Positions 5,567 to 11,614 of a stretch of 11,614 bases of DNA are shown one piece after another. The translations under genes and the position numbers were made by a program. The notes below the pieces were generated by a model. That model did not search any database and had not been told where the DNA came from. It saw nothing but the letters and a program-made list of their open reading frames with translations. Source of the stretch: Thermoplasmata archaeon (lineage in GTDB: Archaea > Thermoplasmatota > Thermoplasmata > Lutacidiplasmatales > UBA184); contig JASHWW010000180.1 of the NCBI GenBank assembly GCA_030043855.1, positions 1 through 11,614 on the forward strand, given 5' to 3'. Each line of letters begins with the position of its first letter. Within the stretch, counting starts at the first letter, position 1.

Positions 5567-5599
5567 ATGCTCGAGTGCGGACCGTCGGGACCCGAGTGA
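5567..5599 (+). other. Possible 10-codon upstream ORF overlapping the protease start
   Basis: An ATG at 5567 lies about 10 bases after the expected transcription start and is out of frame with the protease. It opens a 10-codon frame (MLECGPSGPE) whose TGA at 5597-5599 overlaps the in-frame GTG at 5596-5598 as GTGA. The arrangement could couple protease translation to this leader frame. It may also be coincidence, since short frames are common. Confidence 0.3.
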
Positions 5600-8500
5600 G
5601 CGACCGGCGGACCCTGCGCCCGGTCGGCGCCGTGCTCCTCGTCGTCGCCATGGCACTCGGCTCGCTGGGGATCGTTCCGCTCCATCCGGGGGTCGCGACG
5701 CCGTCGACCTCCGACGGGTCGAGCGGAACGACGTCCGACCTCGCCGCCGTGGCCGCTGCGCCCCTCACGGTCGTTCCCGACAACGAACCGGGGCTGCATC
5801 TCGCCGGAGCGACCGAGCTCGGAAGCTCGAGCGCTCCCGCGATTTCCGTGCTGATCTCGTTCGGTTTCTCCAATGCGACGCGGCTCTCGGCCGTCCTCGC
5901 CGGGATCTCGACGCCCGGTTCTCCGACGTACCATCAGTTCCTGACCCAGTCGCAGTTCGACGCGGAGTTCGGGTTCCCCGCCGCGGAGTACCGTCTTGTG
6001 GTCGACTACCTCCGCTCCCTCGGGGTGACGGGCCTCACCACCTACGCGGACCGCGAGTCGGTCAGCTTCCAAGCTTCGGCGAGCGAGGTCGGGCGGGTCT
6101 TCCACACCACCATCGCGACGTACGCGTTCCGTGGAACGGTCTACTACGCGCCGAGTGGTCCCATCGAACTGCCGACCCCGATCGCCCGTCTCGTCGGCTC
6201 CGTGGAGGGGCTCAGCTCCTACTCGGCGTCCTTGAACCGCGTACTGCACGCGATGGGGGACGTGCGTTCGCCTCCGTCGGCCGTCACGCCTCCGCCGGCG
6301 CGGGCCGAGGGATACCTGGCCCCCCCGACCATCGGCGGGGTGCAGTACGAGTATGCGCCGGATTTCCAGATCGCCTATGACGAGCCGTCCCTGCTGCAAC
6401 AGGCCGGAGACCCGGGCAGCGAAGTCGTCGCCACGATCCTCTGGTCGGGCGTCTACAACGGGACGACGTCGATCTCCACGCCGTACGGGACCCTGGCGCC
6501 GGGGACCGAGGTCGGATCGTTCGTCCCCGGAGACATCTCGGCCTACTACGCGGAGACCCTGCCCGCGGGCGAAGCCGCGCCGACCGTGACGGGCGTCCCT
6601 CTGGACGGCGCGCCCGGGCCGGGGGGCCTCGCCTCGTACGACACCACCGGCGCGGTCGGGGAGAACACCCTCGACATGGAGATGGTCGGTTCGACGGCGC
6701 CGGGGGCGAAGCTGTTCAACGTCTACGGCCCGAACTCGACCAACGTCGACCTGGACGAGGCGTTCGACTTCATCCTGAATCCGAACGGCAGCTACCCGGG
6801 CCTCGCCAACGTCTCGGTGATCAGCAACTCCTGGGGCGGGACGGACGCCAACGACACCGACTGGTACAATCTCACGGAGGAGGCCGCGGCCCGCGGGATC
6901 ACCGTGCTCGCGGCGTCCGGCGATTCGGGGGACGACCCGGACGGACCGGGCGCGAGCGCCGATCCGTCGGGTCAGGTCACGTTCTTCCCCGCGTCGATGG
7001 CGTACGACGACTTCGGCGACGTCGCGGTCGGCGGGACGACCGTGGTCCTCGACCCGACGACGCTCCAGATGACCACGAACGAGGTCTGGTGGGTCTCCCC
7101 GAACGACACCGCCAACCACGGACCGGCCGGCTCGACCGGCGGGATCTCCCAGGTGTTCGCCGAACCGTCGTGGCAGGCCGACACTTCCGCGAACCAGCAG
7201 ATCGGGGGCGCCGGTCGCGGCGTACCCGACATTGCGGCCCTGGCGAACAACACGCTGATCACGATCTCGATCAACGGGATCCGCTACGACGCGACCAACG
7301 CGACGACCGGCGGGCAGTTCTTCTACGCCGAAGGAACGAGCATCGCGTCCCCGCTGGAGGCCGGGATCTTCGCCGACGTCGATCACGTCCTGCGAACGCT
7401 CAACGACTCTCCGCTCGGGTTCGTCGACCCGCCGCTGTACGCGCTGGCGGACCTGATGAACGAACCCCTGACCACCACGGCGACCACCGGGTTCATCCCG
7501 GTCGACGGCTACGTCGCCCCGCTGCCCGCCCTCCCGTTCTACGACGTCGTCACGGGGAGCAACTACCTCTACGGCGCGGGTCCGGGGTACGACCTCGCGA
7601 CGGGCTGGGGATCGGTCGACGCCTACAACTTCACGCTCTTCTTCGCCACGTCGGACCCGACGGACGTCCCCGGGGAGCTCTCGGGCGTTCGGGCCCTCCT
7701 CAATCTGACGGGCTTGCAGGTCACGTCGACGTTCCCCGGTGGTGGGGTGAACAACTTCTACAACGCGTCCCTGCAGCAGAACTTCTTCCTCGCCGACAGC
7801 CTCGGGGCGCCGATCTACTGGGTCCAGAACGTCGTCTACATCAACTGGACCGCCCACGGATGGGCGATGAACTTCACCGGATGGGTCGTCTTTCCGTTCT
7901 ACGGGCTGTACCCGTCCGAGGTCATCTACGAGTACAACTTCCCGATCACCGGCCAGATCCTGTCGCCCCCGACGACGTTCGACCTCACGACGCGACTCGT
8001 CAACCAGGATCAGTTCGACGGTCAGTCGGTCGTCTTCTCCTTCGGGGTGGCCGGGACGCCGACCTTGACCCTCCCGGTGCCGGGCGCGTCGTTCATCATC
8101 GGGGACCTCTGGTACAACTACTCCTGGGGCGGCCAGAACTTCTCGAACGGTCCGTACCCCGCGCCGTACGGGGGACCCGGCGGGCTCTCCCCCCAGTTCG
8201 GCCTCATCGGAGGACCGAGCGGCGGGATCGGGAACTTCGACCCGGCCACCTCCGGCAACCTGTCGCTGTACCTGCAACGATCGGGCGTCGTGACGTTCGT
8301 ACCGGGAACGACGGAGGCGTTCGGTGAGGCGACGACCCAGACGGGAGAGACCGCCGCCAATCTCGCCTGGGAGGAGGCCTCGACCGGCAACCTCACCGCA
8401 GGGGTTCCCGCGGTCTGGAACGCGACGTACGTCTCCGGTGCGACGGCGCAGGGGGTCCTGGAGTACGACGCCGGACCCCCGATCGCGCGGTACTCCCTTC

Positions 8501-9849
8501 ACGTGAACGAGAGCGGACTCCCGGCGGGACTCCTCTGGGGCATCGCGCTCGCGTTCCCGGGTTCGGCCCCCTCGATCTTCGGATCGACGAACCAGACCAC
8601 GCTCGAAACCGGGCTCGCGAACGGGACGTACGACTTCACCGTGCTCTCCCCGGCCGGATGGACGGCCACGCCGCCGACCGGCCAGATCACCGTGTCCGGG
8701 GTCCCGGTCTGGCTCAATCTGAGCTTCGCGGTGACGACCTACGGGGTGAACTTCACCGAGGCCGGACTCCCCGCCGGGCTCTCCTGGTGGGTGAACGAGA
8801 CGACCGGATCGTTCTTCACGACGAACGCCTCGTACCTGCTCCTTGTCGTCCCGAACGGGACGTACACGTTCCTCCTTTCGGGTGGGGATTGGTCGCCGCA
8901 CCCGGGCGCCGTGACCGTGTTCGTCGACGGCTCGTCGCTCATCGTCCCCGTGTCGTTCACGCCCCCTCCGGACTACGGGATCACCTTCGTCGCGACCGGA
9001 CTTCCGGCCGGGGCCGAGTGGTCGGCGGTCCTCGGCAGCTCCGGGCCGATCACGACCAACGCCTCCACGATCGCCTTCGAGGTGCCGAACGGGACGTACC
9101 GCTTCGCGCTCTCGACGTCCTACCCGAACTACGTCGCCTCGCCGCGCAGCGGGAGCGTGACGGTGAACGGGAGCGGCTTCTCCGTGCCGGTCAGTTTCGG
9201 ACTTCCGACGTTCGCGGTCCTGTTCGTGGAGTCGGGGCTCCCGACCGGGGACGCTTGGTCGATCGAGGTCCAGAACGGGCCGACGTTCAGCGGGACGGCG
9301 GGCAACTTCTCCTGGCGCTCGCCGAACGGGACGTACAACTTCAGCGTCCGGACCGAAGCGTCCGGATGGGCCCCCAACGAGACGCAGGCGAATCTCACCG
9401 TCGCCGGCAACGCGGTCGTCGTCGCGCTGACGTTCGTGCAGGTCACCTACGCCGTGACGTTCGCGATCGGGGGGCTCCCGGTCGGGTCGAACTGGACCCT
9501 CTCGCTCGCCGGACGCTCGCCCATCGAGACCTCGAGCACGTCGCTCGGCTTCTCCCTGCCCAACGGGTCGTACGCGTACTCGGTCGGCGTACCGTCCCCG
9601 TACAACGTCACGCCCCGGTCGGGCACGGTCACGGTCGCCGGCCTGGGACAGTCGGTGAACTTCACGGCGGTCGCGCCCGCGTCGGCCTCCGGGTCGACGG
9701 TGTCGCTCTCGGACGGCGAATGGGCCGCCCTGATCGGCGCGGTGGCGATCGCGGGGTTGGCGGTGGCGTACTTCGTCGCCCATCGTCGCCGGAGCCGGAC
9801 GCCTCCGCCGAAGGCGCCCGCCACCCCCCCGACCGCTCCGGGCCCCTGA
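5596..9849 (+). CDS. Giant cell-surface S53 serine-carboxyl protease with thermopsin-like domain, five beta modules and C-terminal anchor
   Basis: A 1,417-residue predicted exported acid protease (numbering from GTG 5596; GTG 5575 is an alternative start). The signal segment is basic (DRR, R) followed by hydrophobic residues 11-29. The S53 pro-domain spans about 80-215 and includes YHQFLTQSQFDAEFG. The sedolisin/kumamolisin catalytic domain spans about 238-683: E356 and D360 in ENTLD, oxyanion D443 in ASGDSG, and nucleophile S582 in GTSIASP, so the Ser-Glu-Asp-Asp set is intact. Near its end, the DVVTG and ATGWGS stretches match the S53 calcium-site region. Residues about 690-960 resemble thermopsin (A5): YWVQNVV (741-747), GGPSGG (872-877), TGETAAN (916-922). 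Five beta modules occupy 966-1360, a membrane helix 1376-1395, then HRRRSR. Many N-x-S/T sites suggest glycosylation. Pro-domain release is probably autocatalytic at low pH. A 30-bp gap separates it from the MFS gene. Confidence 0.88.
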   Translation: MSDRRTLRPVGAVLLVVAMALGSLGIVPLHPGVATPSTSDGSSGTTSDLAAVAAAPLTVVPDNEPGLHLAGATELGSSSAPAISVLISFGFSNATRLSAVLAGISTPGSPTYHQFLTQSQFDAEFGFPAAEYRLVVDYLRSLGVTGLTTYADRESVSFQASASEVGRVFHTTIATYAFRGTVYYAPSGPIELPTPIARLVGSVEGLSSYSASLNRVLHAMGDVRSPPSAVTPPPARAEGYLAPPTIGGVQYEYAPDFQIAYDEPSLLQQAGDPGSEVVATILWSGVYNGTTSISTPYGTLAPGTEVGSFVPGDISAYYAETLPAGEAAPTVTGVPLDGAPGPGGLASYDTTGAVGENTLDMEMVGSTAPGAKLFNVYGPNSTNVDLDEAFDFILNPNGSYPGLANVSVISNSWGGTDANDTDWYNLTEEAAARGITVLAASGDSGDDPDGPGASADPSGQVTFFPASMAYDDFGDVAVGGTTVVLDPTTLQMTTNEVWWVSPNDTANHGPAGSTGGISQVFAEPSWQADTSANQQIGGAGRGVPDIAALANNTLITISINGIRYDATNATTGGQFFYAEGTSIASPLEAGIFADVDHVLRTLNDSPLGFVDPPLYALADLMNEPLTTTATTGFIPVDGYVAPLPALPFYDVVTGSNYLYGAGPGYDLATGWGSVDAYNFTLFFATSDPTDVPGELSGVRALLNLTGLQVTSTFPGGGVNNFYNASLQQNFFLADSLGAPIYWVQNVVYINWTAHGWAMNFTGWVVFPFYGLYPSEVIYEYNFPITGQILSPPTTFDLTTRLVNQDQFDGQSVVFSFGVAGTPTLTLPVPGASFIIGDLWYNYSWGGQNFSNGPYPAPYGGPGGLSPQFGLIGGPSGGIGNFDPATSGNLSLYLQRSGVVTFVPGTTEAFGEATTQTGETAANLAWEEASTGNLTAGVPAVWNATYVSGATAQGVLEYDAGPPIARYSLHVNESGLPAGLLWGIALAFPGSAPSIFGSTNQTTLETGLANGTYDFTVLSPAGWTATPPTGQITVSGVPVWLNLSFAVTTYGVNFTEAGLPAGLSWWVNETTGSFFTTNASYLLLVVPNGTYTFLLSGGDWSPHPGAVTVFVDGSSLIVPVSFTPPPDYGITFVATGLPAGAEWSAVLGSSGPITTNASTIAFEVPNGTYRFALSTSYPNYVASPRSGSVTVNGSGFSVPVSFGLPTFAVLFVESGLPTGDAWSIEVQNGPTFSGTAGNFSWRSPNGTYNFSVRTEASGWAPNETQANLTVAGNAVVVALTFVQVTYAVTFAIGGLPVGSNWTLSLAGRSPIETSSTSLGFSLPNGSYAYSVGVPSPYNVTPRSGTVTVAGLGQSVNFTAVAPASASGSTVSLSDGEWAALIGAVAIAGLAVAYFVAHRRRSRTPPPKAPATPPTAPGP
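8491..9675 (+). repeat. Five tandem beta modules (GLPxG..W / PNGTY type)
   Basis: Five in-frame modules start at 8491, 8740, 8974, 9211 and 9448, each 76-83 residues. Shared landmarks are an opening aromatic-x-V/I-x-F strand, an ESGLPAG-like turn then W, a central PNGTY or equivalent followed by an aromatic strand, and a closing 'G.vtV.G' strand. The same 15-base core, ccgaacgggacgtac, occurs exactly at 8851, 9085 and 9322, with a one-base variant at 8617 and a diverged copy at 9559. Spacing is 234-237 bases. Modules of this kind are common in Thermoplasmata secreted proteins, and here they probably act as a stalk between the protease domains and the membrane. Confidence 0.9.
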
Positions 9850-9879
9850 CCGGACCGTTCCGTCCCCCGGTACCGTAGC

Positions 9880-11364
9880 ATGCGAACGATGTCCGACGCG
9901 GGACTCCCGCCCGCCGAAGGCCCGGCATCGTCGTCGCGCAAGAACGCCGTGCTCGCGATCACGAGCCTCGGCTCCCTGATGGTCGCGGTCGACAGCACGA
10001 TCGTCATCCTCGCGCTGCCGACGATGGCCGGGGACCTCCACGCCGGCCTCTCGTCGATCATCTGGACGATCCTGATCTATCTGCTGATCACCGCGACCCT
10101 GACCACCCAGGTCGGCCGTCTGGGCGACATGCTCGGTCGGGCCTGGATCTACAATCTCGGCTTCGCCGTGTTCACGATCGGCTCCGTCCTCTCCGGGCTG
10201 GCTACCACCGCGACGTTCCTGATCGCGGCCCGGTCGGTGCAGGCGGTCGGCGGCGCGATGGTCTTCGCGATCGGCGGGGCCCTCATCGCCGACGTCTTTC
10301 CGGCGCACGAACGCGGCCGGGCGTTCGGGTTCCTCGCCTTCGGCTGGTCGGTGGGGGCGATCCTCGGGATCCTGCTGGGCGGCGTGATCACGACGGCGCT
10401 CGGCTGGCGGTACATCTTCTTCATCAACCTCCCGATCGGCGTCGCGGCGGTCGCGCTCGGTCTGAAGTACCTCCCGATCACCCCCCGCACCGCGACCCGC
10501 TTCGACCTCGGAGGATTCGTCACCTTCTCGGCGGCGCTCGGGAGCCTCTGCTACGGAGCGATCGAAGCCGCCGCGTACGGACCCGACGCGACGAACCTCG
10601 CCTGCGTGGCGATCGGGCTGGCGCTCCTGCCCGTCTTCGTCGTGGTCGAACTACGGAACTCCGCACCGATGCTCGACCTGCGCGGCCTCCGCCAGCGACT
10701 GCTCGGATTCTCCCTGCTGGCCGGCTTCCTTCAGAGCCTCGGGTACCTCTCGGTCGTCTTCCTGCTCACGATGTACCTGCAGGGGTTGCGGGGCCTCTCG
10801 CCCTTGAACGCCTCACTGCTCCTCATCCCCGGCTATCTCGTCGGGGCGCTGACCGCCCCGTGGATGGGCCGGCGCGTCGACCGCATCGGGCCGCGGGTCC
10901 TCGCGACCCTCGGGATCGTCCTGATGATGGCGGCGGTCGTCGCGTACTCGTTCCTCTCGCTGACCAGCTGGCTCGGCTTCGTCCCGATCATCTCCCTCTT
11001 GAGCGGCGTCGGGGTCGGGACGTTCTACCCGGCGAACAACACCGCGATCATGGACCAGGCGACGCCGCGGACGTTCGGCTCCATCAGCGGGCTCCGGGCC
11101 ACGCTCACCAATCTCGGCACCCTGTTCAGCTTCGTCCTCTCGCTGTCGATCGCGTCGGCCAGCGTCTCGCGGCCGGTTGCCGAGGCCGTCTTCCTCGGGA
11201 CGACCGGCCTCGTCGGGAACGTGGGCGCGCAGTTCCTGACCGGGATCCGCGTGGCGCTGCTCGGGTCCGCCGTGGTCCTCGTCGTGGCGGCCCTCCTCTC
11301 CTGGTCGCGGGGCGCCGCGCCGTCGACGGGGGTTCCCGCGGCGACCTCCGGAACGGGCCCCTGA
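9880..11364 (+). CDS. MFS transporter, DHA2 (14-TM, EmrB/QacA-like) family
   Basis: A 494-residue proton-coupled exporter of the drug:H+ antiporter-2 family, acting in the cell membrane; substrate unknown, likely hydrophobic toxins or metabolites. Motif D1 is in helix 1 (VAVDSTIVILALP, 35-47, with D38). Motif A is GRLGDMLGR (79-87) between helices 2 and 3. The antiporter motif C region is GAILGILLGG (159-168), followed by the family's GWRYIFFINLPIG (175-187). The loop VDRIGPR in the second half is a degenerate motif A repeat. Length and hydrophobic segments fit 14 helices. The start is ATG 9880; ATG 9889 is also in frame. The gap from the protease stop is only 30 bp, has no clear TATA box and contains an 8-bp palindrome (cggtaccg, 9868-9875), so co-transcription with the protease is likely. 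No linked membrane-fusion partner is present. Confidence 0.92.
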   Translation: MRTMSDAGLPPAEGPASSSRKNAVLAITSLGSLMVAVDSTIVILALPTMAGDLHAGLSSIIWTILIYLLITATLTTQVGRLGDMLGRAWIYNLGFAVFTIGSVLSGLATTATFLIAARSVQAVGGAMVFAIGGALIADVFPAHERGRAFGFLAFGWSVGAILGILLGGVITTALGWRYIFFINLPIGVAAVALGLKYLPITPRTATRFDLGGFVTFSAALGSLCYGAIEAAAYGPDATNLACVAIGLALLPVFVVVELRNSAPMLDLRGLRQRLLGFSLLAGFLQSLGYLSVVFLLTMYLQGLRGLSPLNASLLLIPGYLVGALTAPWMGRRVDRIGPRVLATLGIVLMMAAVVAYSFLSLTSWLGFVPIISLLSGVGVGTFYPANNTAIMDQATPRTFGSISGLRATLTNLGTLFSFVLSLSIASASVSRPVAEAVFLGTTGLVGNVGAQFLTGIRVALLGSAVVLVVAALLSWSRGAAPSTGVPAATSGTGP

Positions 11365-11365
11365 A

Positions 11366-11388
11366 CGGGCCGGACGGTCACCGGCCCG
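11366..11388. terminator. GC hairpin between convergent stop codons
   Basis: A perfect 8-bp inverted repeat, cgggccgg (11366-11373) and ccggcccg (11381-11388), encloses a 7-base loop. It begins two bases after the MFS stop and spans the Nudix stop codon (11378-11380). Its position suits a bidirectional terminator or mRNA 3' barrier, but there is no T-tract, which archaeal terminators usually need, and short GC palindromes are common in DNA this rich. Confidence 0.25.
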
Positions 11389-11614
11389 CGCGACGGCGCT
11401 CCGCGCGGACCTGGCGAACCGCGTCGCGCACGATGCGGGCGTGGTCGAACGCGAGCGGGTGCGCCTTCCGGAGGGGAATCCACTCCGCCGCCGCCGCGTC
11501 GTCGCCCCCGCGCGGCGTCCCGCCGCGCCCGCGCATCCGGAACGCGACCGAGGTGGTCGGCTTCCGGGGGTCTCGGTCCGGACCCGAGTAGACGCCGACC
11601 AGCGCGATCGGTCG
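11378..11614 (-). CDS. Nudix hydrolase, C-terminal part (5' truncated)
   Basis: The minus strand is open from the window edge to a TGA at 11378-11380, giving 78 residues that begin RPIALVGVYSGPDRDPRK. This matches the region after the Nudix box in ADP-ribose pyrophosphatase-like and NrtR-like Nudix proteins: 'VGVYSxPxRDPR', a strand (TTSVAFRMRG), the GGDDAAAAEWIPL stretch (36-48) matching 'gDDA.ea.W..l', and LAFDHARIVRDAV, the usual C-terminal helix. The Nudix box itself, with the metal-binding glutamates, would lie beyond 11614. Likely role: hydrolysis of a nucleoside diphosphate linked to another moiety, such as ADP-ribose or a damaged nucleotide. The gene converges with the MFS transporter across 13 bp. 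The family call is strong; the substrate is not determinable from this part. Confidence 0.8.
   Translation of the reverse strand, partial: RPIALVGVYSGPDRDPRKPTTSVAFRMRGRGGTPRGGDDAAAAEWIPLRKAHPLAFDHARIVRDAVRQVRAERRRAGR

Noticed and set aside
5317..5595. Starting the surface protease at position 5317
   Set aside because: The added residues overlap the divergent VIT gene and its promoter, and would place the signal segment far from the N terminus.
8617..9573. Regularly spaced 15-base repeats as a possible CRISPR array
   Set aside because: Intervals are 234-237 bases, the repeats are in frame and encode the PNGTY core of the protein modules.
5530..10308. A continuous 1,592-codon open frame on the minus strand opposite the protease and MFS genes
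   Set aside because: The translation is low-complexity Arg/Gly/Asp/Val-rich with no recognisable motif, and it is a by-product of GC-rich codon use. The plus-strand frame has complete S53 catalytic residues and domains.
9838..11367. Identical cgggcccctga at the 3' ends of both the protease and MFS genes as possible recombination or attachment sites
   Set aside because: Only 11 bases of GC-rich sequence encoding a Gly-Pro-stop ending, with no flanking mobile-element features; coincidence is likely.
10860..11591. A 243-codon plus-strand frame across the end of the MFS gene and beyond
   Set aside because: It is an Arg/Pro-rich shadow of the MFS transporter and, beyond it, of the minus-strand Nudix fragment, which carries real family motifs.

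Overview
The window is very GC-rich and gene-dense and looks archaeal, most likely from a GC-rich member of the Thermoplasmata (Thermoplasmatota). Several genes are preceded by an AT-rich TATA-like box about 25-30 bases upstream of the start codon, with no Shine-Dalgarno sequence. This is the layout of archaeal leaderless transcripts. The large surface protease carries tandem 'GLPxG..W ... PNGTY' modules and a thermopsin-like segment, both familiar from Thermoplasmata secreted proteins. The lineage is inferred; no rRNA marker is present.

Layout. (1) 2-712, plus: 3' part of a nucleoside-diphosphate-sugar epimerase-like NAD(P)-binding protein, cut by the window edge. (2) 745-1671, plus: stand-alone HsdR_N-type nuclease-like protein with a degenerate catalytic motif. 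(3) 1690-4120, minus: a three-gene operon joined by ATGA overlaps, transcribed in the order SufR-like Fe-S winged-helix regulator, short-chain dehydrogenase, divergent QueA-like protein. A 25-bp dyad sits directly upstream of its TATA box. (4) 4232-4474, plus: 80-residue protein of unknown function. (5) 4525-4752, plus: small Cys/His-rich zinc-binding-type protein. (6) 4761-5456, minus: VIT/CCC1 family iron/manganese transporter. (7) 5596-9849, plus: a roughly 1,420-residue cell-surface protease. In order it has a signal segment, S53 pro-domain, S53 (sedolisin/kumamolisin) catalytic domain, thermopsin-like domain, five tandem beta modules and a C-terminal membrane anchor. (8) 9880-11364, plus: 14-TM DHA2-type MFS drug transporter. 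(9) 11378-11614, minus: C-terminal part of a Nudix hydrolase, cut by the window edge.

The genes do not form one pathway. Two themes stand out. One is iron and redox: a predicted Fe-S regulator heads an operon with an oxidoreductase and a QueA-like AdoMet enzyme, and a VIT-type metal transporter lies about 0.6 kb away. The other is the cell surface, with a giant anchored protease followed 30 bp later by a multidrug-type exporter. The most unusual items are the S53 plus thermopsin-like double-protease architecture, the divergent QueA homologue in a SufR-controlled operon of an apparent archaeon, and the palindromes at two promoters. No stretch over 300 bases lacks a gene. The longest intergenic gaps are about 111 and 139 bp, and both hold divergent promoters. 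I saw no tRNA, rRNA, CRISPR array or insertion sequence.
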